Shown: positions 7,179 through 15,739, numbered from the stretch's first letter. The stretch: DNA of 64,000 nt from Fidelibacterota bacterium (GCA_004124295.1 SCKI01000006.1:62001-126000), one strand, 5' to 3'. Numbers and translations are program-made. Notes: a model not told the origin generated them from the sequence alone.

Positions 7179-7525
7179 TCATTGGACTCCTCAGGGGGTG
7201 TTGCTGCCTGCAGATAACGATCCAGGGCGCTGAATTGGGTCTCCCAGAACTGGCGATAATTCCGGATCCACTCGGCGGCGTTGCGGATAGGGCCGGCGAC
7301 AAGATGACAATGCCTCAGGCGTCCCTCGCGCTGCTGCAGCAATAGCCCCGCATTGGCCAGCACCTTCAGGTGCCGGGATATTGCCGGTAATGATATATCA
7401 AATGGCGCGGCCAGCTCCTTGACGGTGGCCGGCCCCTCGGCCAGTTGCTGCAGGACGGATCGTCTTACTGGATCAGCCAGGGCGGCAAAAGTTGTGTTCA
7501 GCGCTTCGTTGTTATAGTTAACCAT
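7175..7525 (-). CDS. ArsR-family winged-helix repressor
   Basis: The start is ATG 7525 (MVNYNNEALNTTFAAL); the 12 extra upstream codons of the open frame cover the operator and are unlikely to be used. The winged helix is typical: LADPVRRSVLQQLAEGPATV, then DISLPAISRHLKVLANAGLL and RLRHCHL. There is no CxC metal site, so this belongs to the ArsR subgroup that controls SRPBCC genes. The C-terminal WIRNYRQFWETQFSALDRYL is the usual partner segment. It heads a three-gene operon and probably represses itself through the palindromes across its own start. Confidence 0.9.
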   Translation of the reverse strand: MVNYNNEALNTTFAALADPVRRSVLQQLAEGPATVKELAAPFDISLPAISRHLKVLANAGLLLQQREGRLRHCHLVAGPIRNAAEWIRNYRQFWETQFSALDRYLQAATPPEESNE

Positions 7526-7545
7526 GTGGTTAAATATAATTAACC
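7518..7545 (-). promoter_or_regulatory. Operator of overlapping TTAACC palindromes
   Basis: Three half-sites alternate: TTAACC (7518-7523), GGTTAA (7528-7533) and TTAACC (7540-7545). Each adjacent pair forms a perfect inverted repeat. The array overlaps the arsR-like start codon, as expected for autoregulation. Confidence 0.7.
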
Positions 7546-7585
7546 TTGCCTGCAATGGCAAGTGTTAAGCCTCTCTCCCTGCACT

Positions 7586-7957
7586 TCCGGGCGGTCAGAT
7601 TTTTGAGTAGCGAGTGTATAGACGGGCCGCCAGCAAAGCGGCCACTGCCGCGCCGTAGACCAGCGGTTCCCGGTGGTCCGATTTTACCTGCCAGGTAAAA
7701 TGAAGCACTGCCAGGGGGGTGACCAGATATACCAGCCGGTGGAGCTTCTTCCAGCTCTGGCCGAGGCGTTTCTGCGAGCGCTTGAACGAGGTGACCGCCA
7801 ACGGCACCAGCAGCAGCCAGGCCGTGAACCCGACCAGCACGTAGCGCTTTTCACTCAGCTCTAGCCAGAGGAGCTGCCAGTCGAAGAAGTAGTCCAGGAC
7901 CAGGTAGATGCCCAGGTGCAGGGAGGCGTAGAAAAAGCCCCACGGGCCGCCCCACGG
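7586..7957 (-). pseudogene. Truncated duplicate of msrQ (3' part)
   Basis: The sequence nearly matches 8459-8825 and encodes the last part of MsrQ from WGFFYASLHLG through MLVGFTAWLLLVPLAVTS to ARLYTRYSK. The homology stops abruptly upstream of WGFFY, where the frame runs into the VOC gene. The first half, including the first two or three membrane helices, is missing, so it cannot be a working heme subunit. The few base differences from the intact copy suggest a recent duplication. Confidence 0.88.
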
Positions 7958-7965
7958 CTGCGAGG

Positions 7966-8346
7966 CTACTTGTCTGTTTCCCCCAGGGCCAATATGTTAC
8001 CCTCGGTATCCTTGAACCAGGCGGCCTTTTGATTGCCAATGGTGGCGATGCCATTTTCGGTTTTCAGGCCCGGCAAATCGTACTCCTCGAAGGTGACGCC
8101 TTTATCCTGCAACTCCGCCACCGCCGCTTCGACGTCGGGCACATCAAAGGAGCAGACGGTATGGTCGGCGGTCGTCGGCCCCCGGGGATAGAGCATGATC
8201 TGACTGCCGGCGCTGGTCCGGAACATGATGTGCGCCTCCATTTCCAATACGATGGTCAGCCCCAGGGTCTCGTGGTAAAATTGCTTGGCCCGGGCCAGAT
8301 CAGTGGCCGGCAGAGTGGTGGTTATTACGGCGTTATTCAGCATCAT
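7966..8346 (-). CDS. VOC-superfamily (glyoxalase/bleomycin-resistance-like) protein
   Basis: The start ATG at 8346 (MMLNNAVITTTLPATDL) follows gaaggaac, so the longer open frame is not needed. The product has about 126 residues, with two beta-alpha-beta-beta-beta halves: LARAKQFYHETLGLTIVLE and SFDVPDVEAAVAELQDKGV, ending AAWFKDTEGNILALGE. The final glutamate is the usual metal ligand; an obvious N-terminal histidine ligand is lacking. The fold is common to glyoxalases, dioxygenases and drug-binding proteins, and the substrate is not determined. The gene sits between the truncated and intact copies of msrQ. Confidence 0.85.
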   Translation of the reverse strand: MMLNNAVITTTLPATDLARAKQFYHETLGLTIVLEMEAHIMFRTSAGSQIMLYPRGPTTADHTVCSFDVPDVEAAVAELQDKGVTFEEYDLPGLKTENGIATIGNQKAAWFKDTEGNILALGETDK

Positions 8347-8469
8347 TGCAAAGTTCCTTCGTGGTTGGCGGGCTTGCCATGGACTGCTTCGCCCGTGGTC
8401 CAAAGCTAAGGCTGCTGTGACTTCTGTTATTAAAACATTTTATCCGATAGATCCGGCCATTCCGGGCGC

Positions 8470-9063
8470 TCAGGTTTTTGAGTAGCGAGTGTATAAACGG
8501 GCCGCCAGCAAAGCGGCCACTGCCGCGCCGTAGACCAGCGGCTCCCGGTAGTCCGATTTTACCTGCCAGGTAAAATGAATCACTGCCAGGGGGGTGACCA
8601 GATATACCAGCCGGTGGAGTTTCTTCCAGCTCTGGCCGAGTCGTTTCTGCGAGCGCTTGAACGAGGTGACCGCCAACGGCACCAGCAGCAGCCAGGCCGT
8701 GAACCCGACCAGCACGTAGCGCTTTTCGCGCAGCTCGAGCCAGAGGAGTTGCCAGTCGAAAAAGTAGTCCAGGACCAGGTAGATGCCCAGGTGCAGGGAG
8801 GCGTAGAAAAAGCCCCACAGCCCGAGCCATTTGCGGAGTGGCGCCAGGGCCGTCAGGTGAGTGGCCCGGCGCAGGGGCGTCACGGCCAGCGAGAGCGCCA
8901 GCAGATTCAGGGCCGTCTTGCCCGTCTTGTGGGTGATAAACTGGATCGGATTGGCAGTGAGATCATCGGCGAACCAGAGCCAGAGGAGCCAGGCCAGCGG
9001 CGCCAGGGCCAGGGGATGAGCCAGCCACCGCAGCCGGCCCAACCATAGATTGACAGGGTTCAA
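8470..9063 (-). CDS. msrQ: MsrQ, heme-binding membrane subunit of periplasmic methionine sulfoxide reductase
   Basis: The 197-residue membrane protein has about six predicted helices in the ferric-reductase-like fold (for example LALAPLAWLLWLWFAD, KWLGLWGFFYASLHLGIYLV, YVLVGFTAWLLLVPLAVTS). Conserved histidines include SLHLGIY, KLHRLVY and IHFTWQ. MsrQ passes electrons from the inner membrane to MsrP, which repairs oxidised methionine in envelope proteins. Its start overlaps the stop of msrP by 4 nt (9060-9063), the usual msrPQ operon. A truncated second copy lies downstream. Confidence 0.92.
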   Translation of the reverse strand: MNPVNLWLGRLRWLAHPLALAPLAWLLWLWFADDLTANPIQFITHKTGKTALNLLALSLAVTPLRRATHLTALAPLRKWLGLWGFFYASLHLGIYLVLDYFFDWQLLWLELREKRYVLVGFTAWLLLVPLAVTSFKRSQKRLGQSWKKLHRLVYLVTPLAVIHFTWQVKSDYREPLVYGAAVAALLAARLYTRYSKT

Positions 9064-9959
9064 AAATTTGCTCTCAGATCCATTCCCTCATAGAGCGAGG
9101 CCACCTGGTCTCCGTAGCCGTTGAACGGCACGGTCCGGCGGCGGCGGAATTCGCCGATGCGCCGCTCCGATGCCTGCGACCAGCGGGGATGGGAGACGTC
9201 GGGATTGACGTTGGCGTAAAAGCCATACTCGCGGGGCGCCGCGGCCATCCACAGACTGGTCGGCTGGCGCTTGACCAGTTCAATGCTCACTATCGACTTG
9301 ATACTCTTGAAGCCGTACTTCCAGGGGACCACCAGCCGCACCGGGGCGCCGTTCTGGGGCAACAGGTCCTTTGCGTAAATACCGGTAGCCAGAATAGCCA
9401 GATCGTTCATGGCCTCATCGAGCCGCAGGCCTTCCACATAGGGCCAGTCGTACCACTTGTTCGACAAGCCCGGCATCTCCGACGGACGATGAACGGTGAC
9501 GAACTTGAGGTAACGGGCCTCAGATGTGGGCGCCACCTCCTGCAGCAGTCTGGAGAGCGGGAATCCGGCCCAGGGGATGACCATGGACCAGGCTTCGACG
9601 CAGCGCAGCCGGTAAATGCGCTCCTCGGGCCGGAACTTTTCGACCAGGTCGGCTACGGAAAATGTGGCCGGTTTGTCCACCAGCCCCGTGACGCTGACTT
9701 CCCACGGCGCAGTGGTGAAATTCCGGGCCAATTTGGCCACCCGCACCTTATCGGTGGAGAACTCGTAATAGTTATTATAATGGGTGATGTCCTCGTAAGG
9801 TGTGAGGGTTTCCTCGCCCGCCATCCTGCGCCCCGCCTTGAGGAGCAAAGCGGGTGTCAGCGCCGCTGCCAGCAGGCCGTTGCCGGCGGTTTTCAGGAAA
9901 CTGCGGCGGTTCTGGTAAAGTTTCTGCGGCGTAACCGCGTCGGGATGGGTCGTCTTCAT
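9060..9959 (-). CDS. msrP: MsrP, molybdopterin catalytic subunit of methionine sulfoxide reductase
   Basis: The 299-residue protein begins with a twin-arginine type signal (YQNRRSFLKTAG, about residues 15-26, followed by a hydrophobic run), so it is exported folded with cofactor. The molybdenum-binding cysteine lies in YRLRCVEAWSMVIPW. Other family marks are THYNNYYEFSTDK, PWKYGFKSIKSI and the C-terminal GYGDQVASLYEGMDLR. It reduces methionine sulfoxide in the periplasm with electrons from MsrQ. It is the first gene of the msrPQ pair and of normal length. Confidence 0.95.
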   Translation of the reverse strand: MKTTHPDAVTPQKLYQNRRSFLKTAGNGLLAAALTPALLLKAGRRMAGEETLTPYEDITHYNNYYEFSTDKVRVAKLARNFTTAPWEVSVTGLVDKPATFSVADLVEKFRPEERIYRLRCVEAWSMVIPWAGFPLSRLLQEVAPTSEARYLKFVTVHRPSEMPGLSNKWYDWPYVEGLRLDEAMNDLAILATGIYAKDLLPQNGAPVRLVVPWKYGFKSIKSIVSIELVKRQPTSLWMAAAPREYGFYANVNPDVSHPRWSQASERRIGEFRRRRTVPFNGYGDQVASLYEGMDLRANF

Positions 9960-10024
9960 TTGGCAGCCAATCTGGTGGTTCAGGTGTCCTATTTCCCTGA
10001 ATGTACGTTTACCCCATTACAAAT

Positions 10025-10057
10025 GTTTCACAAATAGTTTCTGGCAGGTGGTGAAAC
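10025..10057. promoter_or_regulatory. Inverted repeat in the msrP/hpt divergent promoter region
   Basis: GTTTCAC (10025-10031) and GTGAAAC (10051-10057) form a perfect 7-bp inverted repeat between the divergent msrP and Hpt-domain genes. A regulator site is possible; no known consensus is matched. Confidence 0.4.
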
Positions 10058-10141
10058 GGGATCAAGTGCGGGTATGGATTGAACCGCACTGCAGCTTTGC
10101 ATCCGGCCCTGAATATCCGTACCGTTCATGGGCTATATCCC

Positions 10142-10414
10142 ATGGATGATCTTGAGCAATTCTACCGCGCCGCCTTGCCGGCCACGATAGACGCCCTGGA
10201 AACGGCCCGGCGGTCACTGCAGGCAGGCGACCAGGCGGCCCTGGAGTCGATCCGGCGCATTGCCCATACCCTCAAAGGCTCCGGGGGGACCTACGGCTTC
10301 CACAACATCAGCGCTGCCGCCGAGCTGCTGCAGCATACAGGCGCGGAAAATATTACGCAGAATCTCGACAATCTGATCGGCATTCTCCGTGAAGTGGCCT
10401 CGGGGGGTGTGTAG
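10142..10414 (+). CDS. Hpt-domain phosphotransfer protein
   Basis: The start is ATG 10142 (MDDLEQFYRAALPATIDALE), giving 90 residues, which is one Hpt domain. The upstream frame from a TTG has no support. The phosphorylatable histidine is in RRIAHTLKGSGGTYGF, the standard H-x-LKG-S/G motif of four-helix Hpt proteins. These shuttle phosphoryl groups between receiver domains. An NtrC-type receiver protein starts 305 bp downstream on the same strand and is a plausible partner. No full-length histidine kinase with an ATPase domain is seen in the window. Confidence 0.9.
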   Translation: MDDLEQFYRAALPATIDALETARRSLQAGDQAALESIRRIAHTLKGSGGTYGFHNISAAAELLQHTGAENITQNLDNLIGILREVASGGV

Positions 10415-10719
10415 CAGGGTTGCCATCTGCCGGGTGGCCGGAGTCTGGAGCCTGCCCGGCGTAGTGGAGCATAGACGGGTCCCCAGCCCTCAGCCCCCCG
10501 CCGATCCAGGATCCATCGCCCTCCACCCGGGAGTTGGCACAAATTCATACGTCTAGCGGGCAACTGTTTATTTATGGTCAATTTGTCAGTACATTAGCGC
10601 TTAGCCGAATTCTTTTATACCGGACGCTCCCGAACAGGCTAGACGCCGGGTCTGTGCTGGCGCCAGGCAGAGGTCATCCGTGGCATCTGTGAGAACGGGG
10701 GAACGGGGCAGAGGGTTGC
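10415..10719. other. Spacer between Hpt and NtrC-type regulator genes
   Basis: This 305-bp spacer contains a shortened inverted copy (about 10446-10481) of the 60-bp repeat found at 4921-5040: gcccggcgtagtggagcata, then gacgggtcc. An AT-rich stretch follows at 10555-10620 (ttatttatggtcaatttgtc, ttttatacc) and is the likeliest promoter region for the regulator. No gene is seen. Confidence 0.55.
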
Positions 10720-12120
10720 ATGCTGATTGCCATCATAGATGATGATCATACTATTCTGAAGTGGTTTGAACACCTGCTCGAACCCCGGGGCCATGATGTC
10801 ATTACGGCCCTGGATGGTGAGGCCGGGGTCCAGTTGATTGACGACCAAAATCCCGACCTTGCCCTTGTGGATCTGAAAATGCCGGGCATCGATGGCCTCG
10901 AAGTGACCCGCCGGATTCTCGCGACCAACCCGGACACTTTTGTCATCATGATGACGGCCCATGCCTCCATCAGCACGGCCGTTGAAGCCATGAAACTGGG
11001 CGCCGCCGACTACCTTTCCAAGCCCCTCGATGCCGATGAGGTGCTTATCGTGCTGCAGAAAGCGGAGGACAAGCTGGCCCTGCTGCGGGAAAACCGGGCC
11101 CTTAAGCACCAGATGGAACGGATAGACCGGGGGGAGATATTCGCCACCTGTGATCCCAATGTCGAAAAAATGTTGGTGGAGGCGAGAAATGCCGCCAAGA
11201 CCAACACGCCGGTGCTGGTGACCGGTGAAAATGGCACCGGCAAAGAGGTGTTCGCAAAATATATTTACAGGAACAGCGAGCGGGCCAATAAGCAATTTGT
11301 GGTGGTGAACTGTGCGGCCCTGTCGGAGCAGCTGCTGGAAAGCGAGCTGTTTGGCCACTCCAAGGGCTCTTTTACCGGCGCCATTGCCGACCATGCCGGC
11401 TATTTTGAGATTGCTGACGGCGGCACCCTGTTTCTGGACGAAACCGGCGAATTGAGCCCGGCCATGCAGGTGAAGCTGTTGCGCGTGCTGCAAAACGGCG
11501 AGTATTCCCGGGTCGGAGAAACCAAGACTCGCCGGACCGATGTGCGGGTCATTGCCGCCACCAACCGGGACCTCCATGCGCTGATGAAGGAGGAGCGCTT
11601 CCGCGAGGATTTTTATTACCGCATCAATGTGTTCGAGTTCAAGCTGCCGCCCCTGCGTGAGCGGCGCGATGATATCATGCTTTACTTCACCATGTTCATC
11701 AAAGAGTTCGCCAGACAGATGAACAAAGCGGTGCCGGAAATTTCGCCAGGGGTGGAGGAGATACTGTTGCGCTATCGCTGGCCCGGCAACATCCGCGAGC
11801 TGCGCAACGTCGCCGAGCGCACCTCCATTCTTTATGATCCCGAGAAGGGTGTTATCTCCCGGGAACTGATCCCCGACCGCCTGATGTGGAGCGGCGCCAA
11901 CGGCGAAGAGACACCCAACGGGCAGGATTACAAGGCCACCAAGGAAACGGTCGTGCGGGATTTTGAGACCCGCTTCATTACCAGCCACTTGCGCAAGCAG
12001 GGCGGGAACGTTGCCGCCACCGCCCGGGAGATCGGCGTGCATCCGGTATTTCTGCGCCAGAAGCTGTCAGCCTTGGGCATCGACCCGAAGGCCATGAAGC
12101 GTGAGCAGGCCAAGGTCTGA
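10720..12120 (+). CDS. NtrC-family sigma-54-dependent response regulator
   Basis: The 466-residue protein has three domains. The receiver (about 1-120) has IDDD, the phospho-acceptor in LALVDLKMPG, and MMTAHAS. The AAA+ domain (about 145-370) has the Walker A GENGTGKE, the sigma-54 contact loop GSFTGA, Walker B GGTLFLDETGEL and the arginine-rich FREDFYYRINVFEFKLPPLR. The C-terminal Fis-type HTH ends GGNVAATAREIGVHPVFLRQ. It should activate sigma-54 promoters when phosphorylated. The usual DEIGEL is DETGEL here. Its target genes and kinase are not identified. Confidence 0.95.
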   Translation: MLIAIIDDDHTILKWFEHLLEPRGHDVITALDGEAGVQLIDDQNPDLALVDLKMPGIDGLEVTRRILATNPDTFVIMMTAHASISTAVEAMKLGAADYLSKPLDADEVLIVLQKAEDKLALLRENRALKHQMERIDRGEIFATCDPNVEKMLVEARNAAKTNTPVLVTGENGTGKEVFAKYIYRNSERANKQFVVVNCAALSEQLLESELFGHSKGSFTGAIADHAGYFEIADGGTLFLDETGELSPAMQVKLLRVLQNGEYSRVGETKTRRTDVRVIAATNRDLHALMKEERFREDFYYRINVFEFKLPPLRERRDDIMLYFTMFIKEFARQMNKAVPEISPGVEEILLRYRWPGNIRELRNVAERTSILYDPEKGVISRELIPDRLMWSGANGEETPNGQDYKATKETVVRDFETRFITSHLRKQGGNVAATAREIGVHPVFLRQKLSALGIDPKAMKREQAKV

Positions 12121-12140
12121 CCCGCTACCCTCGCAGCAGA

Positions 12141-12866
12141 TTACCCGACCTTCAACTGCTTTTCGAACTGCCTCAACAAGGCCTCACCGTTGGCGGCAGA
12201 TTTTACATACCAGCGCAGCTTGAGTTGCACGGCTTCATCCTCGGACAACTGCCAGGGGCGGTCAGAATCACGCAGCCGCAGGGTCAGGCTCTGCAGCGCC
12301 AGGGCCACACTCACCGATAGATTGAAGCTCTGGCTGAATCCGGCCATGGGGATGCTCACGCGGTAAGCGGCCATTTCCAGGGCGACGGCGGACAGCCCCG
12401 CCTCCTCCCCGCCGAACAGCAGCGCCAGGGGCCGGTCGATGGAAAGTTCCGCCAGGCTGTAGTCCGCGCCCCCGGGGGCAAAGGCCGCCAGGGCGTAGCC
12501 GTCCTCCCGCAGGCCGCTGAGACAGGCGAGCGTGGGATCCTCACCTTTCGCTGCGTACCGCCCGATGTCGACCCATTTTGCGGCCCCCTGGGCCACCGCC
12601 TTGTTGAGCTTGAAGCGGTTGCGCTTCTCGATCACCTCCACCTGCTGGATGCCGAAAAGATCGCAGGAGCGGATAACGGCGCTGGCGTTCTGGGTCTGGT
12701 AGATATCTTCCAGCACCACCCTGATGTAGCGGGTGCGCCAGGGCAGCACCTCTCCGATGCGGGCCTGCTTGCGGTTGCTCACGAAGGGCACCAGCATGTC
12801 GATGAGGGCGGCGGTGCGGGCATTGGCGGCCGGCTGGGGACTTTCAGGCTGCAGGGGAACTGCCAT
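12141..12866 (-). CDS. TrmH/SpoU-family RNA 2'-O-methyltransferase
   Basis: The 241-residue SPOUT methyltransferase carries all three motifs. They are NASAVIRSCDLFGIQQV (motif 1), ALLFGGEEAGLS (motif 2) and IPMAGFSQSFNLSVSVA (motif 3), the knotted SAM site. The N-terminal segment (LPWRTRYIRVVLEDIYQTQN) resembles TrmH, which makes 2'-O-methylguanosine-18 in tRNA. The C-terminal tail of about 45 residues is also TrmH-like. It is convergent with the NtrC-type regulator. Confidence 0.9.
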   Translation of the reverse strand: MAVPLQPESPQPAANARTAALIDMLVPFVSNRKQARIGEVLPWRTRYIRVVLEDIYQTQNASAVIRSCDLFGIQQVEVIEKRNRFKLNKAVAQGAAKWVDIGRYAAKGEDPTLACLSGLREDGYALAAFAPGGADYSLAELSIDRPLALLFGGEEAGLSAVALEMAAYRVSIPMAGFSQSFNLSVSVALALQSLTLRLRDSDRPWQLSEDEAVQLKLRWYVKSAANGEALLRQFEKQLKVG

Positions 12867-12989
12867 CGCGGGCGCAATTTAAGCAACAGCCTCCGGTTCC
12901 GCATGCTGGTAGTGGACGCTCCGGGATGTTGGCCGGAATTGCCGCTGAGGCGTCGCGCGCGGGGCGGTCCCGGGTCGGCTGGCTGGTAT

Positions 12990-13754
12990 TTAAGGCTTGC
13001 GGGACCGGCCGGCAGCCCCACGGATGGGCGCTATCCCGCCACCGCCCGCCTGCTTCTGGCGCTCCTTGTAGGCCAGGTATTCGGTCACCGCCCGGGGACC
13101 GCTCCGTTCCAGTCCCGCCAGAAAACCGTCACGATCCTGGAAGCGGTAGGCCAGCCTGTTGGAGACATAGGGCACCATCGGCTTGTGCTCTACCCGGCGC
13201 CGCTCGGCCAGGTTCAGCAACTGGCTCACCGCCCCGGCCACGTCCTCAGCGTCGGTCCAGTCGGCCTTGTAGACCGGCCGTCCCAACCGGTCAATGATCC
13301 AGCTCATGTTGGGCATGGAGCCGTAGGCCCGGTGGCAGTCCCCCGCCAGGCTATCTACCAGGATGGGGCGCTGAAGGCCGAGCTTGGCCTTCATATCGTG
13401 GGCATGGCGCAGCTTCTGCTCAAAGGACGTATGGTGCGGATAGTTTTCACCCGGGTGGGCCTCGTGGGTATAGATAAAGATGGCCCCGACCTGCTCAGGC
13501 TCGTGCCGCTTGGCCAGGGCATCCATGGATGGCACCGCCATCCCGCAGTAGGGTCAGGTGATGCTGCCGAATTCGATGATGGTGTAGCGGTTGGCTCGCC
13601 AGATATCGGAGAGGGCCACGGTTTCGCCCGCCAGCGTCGTCAGGGGGAAATCGGGCGCCGGTCGGCCCAGCGGAGGACTGGCCTCGAAATTGAGCCACGG
13701 CTCGAACTGCGCTTCGACAAAGTTGGTGTAGTTATAAACGGAATCAGCGGTCAT
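12990..13754 (-). CDS. Deiodinase-like thioredoxin-fold selenoprotein (in-frame UGA = Sec67)
   Basis: The frame begins MTADSVYNYTNFVEAQFEPW and runs through RPAPDFPLTTLAGETVAL to IIEFGSIT. A TGA follows at 13556-13554, then PYCGMAVPSMDALAKR, FIYTHEAHPGE and PILVDSLAGDCHRAYGSMPN to a TAA at 12990. F-G-S-x-T-U-P is the active-site signature of iodothyronine-deiodinase and related peroxiredoxin-like selenoproteins, and the EAHPGE element also matches. The UGA is followed at proper spacing by a perfect hairpin. The full product would have 254 residues with U67 and a nearby cysteine (UPYC). Bacterial members are probably thiol oxidoreductases rather than deiodinases. Treating it as two ORFs or a pseudogene would lose the active site. 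Confidence 0.88.
13527..13543 (-). promoter_or_regulatory. Predicted SECIS hairpin of the deiodinase-like gene
   Basis: GGATGGC-GGT-GCCATCC is a perfect 7-bp stem with loop GGT. It starts 10 nt after the UGA, with the loop 18-20 nt downstream, as for bacterial SECIS elements that bind SelB. Confidence 0.78.
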
Positions 13755-13898
13755 GGGACACCTCCACTGGCGGTCAGCCGGGGCTGACCATGGTCGCGAT
13801 GCGCCCGCACCGCATTCTTCCTGCAGCCACGAGCGCCGGTGACAGTTTAGGGCCGCAAGGCTGCGCTCAAAAGGGCGCTATTGAAGTGCGAGCCGGCG

Positions 13899-14594
13899 CT
13901 ACTTGCCAATGACGAAATCGAGCGTGGCCACCTGCCCGGCCACCACGGTGACGGCCTTGCTGGAGGAACCGAGCCCTTCGTGCCAGATGCGCACCTGCTG
14001 GCTGCCGGGGGCCAGACCCTCCAGGCGAAAGCGCCCCTGGGCGTCGGTAATGGCATAGCGGGAATTCGGCAACGAGATGATCCAGGCGCTCATCCAATCG
14101 TGTACATCACACTGGACGTTGATGATGCGGCTGTCCGGCAGGTCTTTGTCGATCTGCTTTTTGAAGCCCGGTTGGGCGAAGTTAAAGAACGTATTTCCAT
14201 CGTCGTCATAGACGTGAACATTATGCAGGATGCCGTCGTTGTTGAGCACCTGCAGGGTGCCGGCGCCCGCTCCGGCCACCTGGACGTGGGGCTCGTAGCG
14301 GCAGCCTTCCTGGGCCAGGACCACTGTGGGCGGACCGGCGGGGGCCTGTTCCCCCTCGGGCAGCGCCCAGAATATGACGGCATTGGCCAAGCCGTGGCTG
14401 GCGGGATCAATCACAAATTCCTCATCAGGCACGCTGCGGCCGCAGACGACATGGTCCTTGGTGACGGTCAGTTTCTTGGGCGGCGGGAAGTTGTCACCGA
14501 AACCGACGAAACCTTCCACCACGCCGGTTTCCTGTCCCCGGGCCGTTGCAGCCATCAGCATCACCGCCAGGCCCAAAATTTGCCGGCGCCTCAT
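13899..14594 (-). CDS. Exported cupredoxin-like protein with regulatory beta-sandwich
   Basis: The 231-residue protein has a signal peptide (MRRRQILGLAVMLMAATARG). A plastocyanin-like domain follows, with copper ligands likely in LHNVHVYD (histidine) and NVQCDVHDWMSAW (Cys, His, Met). The C-terminal part (YAITDAQGRFRLEGLAPGSQ) is a carboxypeptidase-regulatory-like domain. Proteins of this type are annotated as methylamine-utilisation or plastocyanin-like and sit in the periplasm. It lies directly before a three-heme cytochrome on the same strand, so an electron-transfer role in that cluster is likely, but the reaction is unknown. Confidence 0.8.
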   Translation of the reverse strand: MRRRQILGLAVMLMAATARGQETGVVEGFVGFGDNFPPPKKLTVTKDHVVCGRSVPDEEFVIDPASHGLANAVIFWALPEGEQAPAGPPTVVLAQEGCRYEPHVQVAGAGAGTLQVLNNDGILHNVHVYDDDGNTFFNFAQPGFKKQIDKDLPDSRIINVQCDVHDWMSAWIISLPNSRYAITDAQGRFRLEGLAPGSQQVRIWHEGLGSSSKAVTVVAGQVATLDFVIGK

Positions 14595-14607
14595 TGTTTT
14601 AGAAGCC

Positions 14608-15672
14608 TCATTGAAATTTCCATACCCTCTCCTTGGGTGCCAGCGTGTTGATGTAGGTGATCAGGTTATCCAATTCCCGGCCCGCCAGGTGCGTTCCCCA
14701 GCTGGGGCAGGAAAAGGGCGGCGCCGGTCCGGATGGGTTGAGCCTGCCGGGGATCGCTCCCTCCCGGATCGTGCGGCGGATGGCCGCCTCATCCAGGCGG
14801 TTCTTCACGCCCCACAGGTCGGGTACCCGCTCAGCGGGCGCCGCGTTGGGATTCTTGTCGCCGGCTTTCCCCTGTAGCCCGTGGCAGCCCCAGCAGCCAA
14901 AACGTTTGAACACCATCTCGCCGGCCGCCTGCGCTGAGCCACCCAGGTAGAAGAGGGTCCGGGTTTCCCACCGGCGGCTGGCCTCGTTTTCCTCGCCCTG
15001 CAAGGTGTGCAGGTAGGCCGAGAGGGCCTCGGTTTCTCCGCCGCTGAGGCCGACATTGGGCATGAAGGTGCCCGGCTTCCAGGCCTCCGGGTCGTGGAGC
15101 CAGGTTTGCTCCCAGGCCTCCTGTTTGCGCAACCCCACCCAGGTCAGATCGACGCCGATAAAGCGGCCCTCAGAACCGATACGGTGGCAGGCCAGGCAGT
15201 CGTACGCGGCAAACAGGCGCTGCCCCTTTTCCGCCAGGGTGGCCTCGGAGGCCAGTATTTCGTCCCTGGGGATGTCCTTCCGGAGGCGGGCCATGAATCC
15301 GAGCAGTTCGTCGACTTCTGCCGGTGAGAATTCGAAGTTGGGCATCTTGGTGCCCGGTTTGACATCGTTGGGATTCTTCAGCCAGCGGCGCAGCCACTCC
15401 TCGGACCGGCGATTGAAAAGCTGGTCCAGAATCGGCCCGACGGTCCCGCCCTGATCGCCGATGGTGTGGCAGGAGAGGCAGGACTTTTCCACTACTATCC
15501 GGCTCCCACGAAAGGCCAGCACGGCCTCCATGTGCGGGCTGGCGGGTGTTGCGCCGGGCGCCCCTGCGAACCAGTCTGCGGCGCCCGCGCCGGCTGTCTG
15601 GGAGAGCTCCCCGGTGCAGCCGGCGGCCACGATCAAACTCAGCAACGGCAGCAGCTTGTGGTGGGTCATCAT
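14608..15672 (-). CDS. Lipoprotein c-type cytochrome with three heme sites
   Basis: The 354-residue protein has a lipoprotein signal (LLPLLSLIVAAGCTGE) and three CxxCH heme motifs: CLSCHTIG (about residue 62), CLACHRIG (about residue 159) and CWGCHGLQ (about residue 258). Distal methionine ligands are likely in KPGTKMPNF and KPGTFMPNVG. Three successive cytochrome c domains point to periplasmic electron transfer while membrane-anchored. It is flanked by the cupredoxin-like gene and a further mono-heme cytochrome, all on the minus strand. The terminal acceptor is not encoded here. Confidence 0.9.
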   Translation of the reverse strand: MMTHHKLLPLLSLIVAAGCTGELSQTAGAGAADWFAGAPGATPASPHMEAVLAFRGSRIVVEKSCLSCHTIGDQGGTVGPILDQLFNRRSEEWLRRWLKNPNDVKPGTKMPNFEFSPAEVDELLGFMARLRKDIPRDEILASEATLAEKGQRLFAAYDCLACHRIGSEGRFIGVDLTWVGLRKQEAWEQTWLHDPEAWKPGTFMPNVGLSGGETEALSAYLHTLQGEENEASRRWETRTLFYLGGSAQAAGEMVFKRFGCWGCHGLQGKAGDKNPNAAPAERVPDLWGVKNRLDEAAIRRTIREGAIPGRLNPSGPAPPFSCPSWGTHLAGRELDNLITYINTLAPKERVWKFQ

Positions 15673-15739
15673 CGTCTCAATGCCGGCAACCGGATCAACC
15701 CGGTAGGTGGCACAATCTGCGTCCGCTGAAGGGCAGGAA

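Noticed and set aside
10522-10540. Possible sigma-54 promoter (TGGCAC) before the NtrC-type regulator
   Set aside because: The -12 part (TTGCA-like) is missing at the required spacing, so only half the consensus is present.
10639-12042. Minus-strand ORF of about 467 codons across the NtrC-type regulator
   Set aside because: The plus strand encodes a complete sigma-54 regulator; the opposite frame has no recognisable motif.
13554-13556. Treating the deiodinase-like gene as a pseudogene broken by a stop codon
   Set aside because: The stop is TGA at the exact Sec position of the family motif with a proper hairpin behind it, and the second half is intact.
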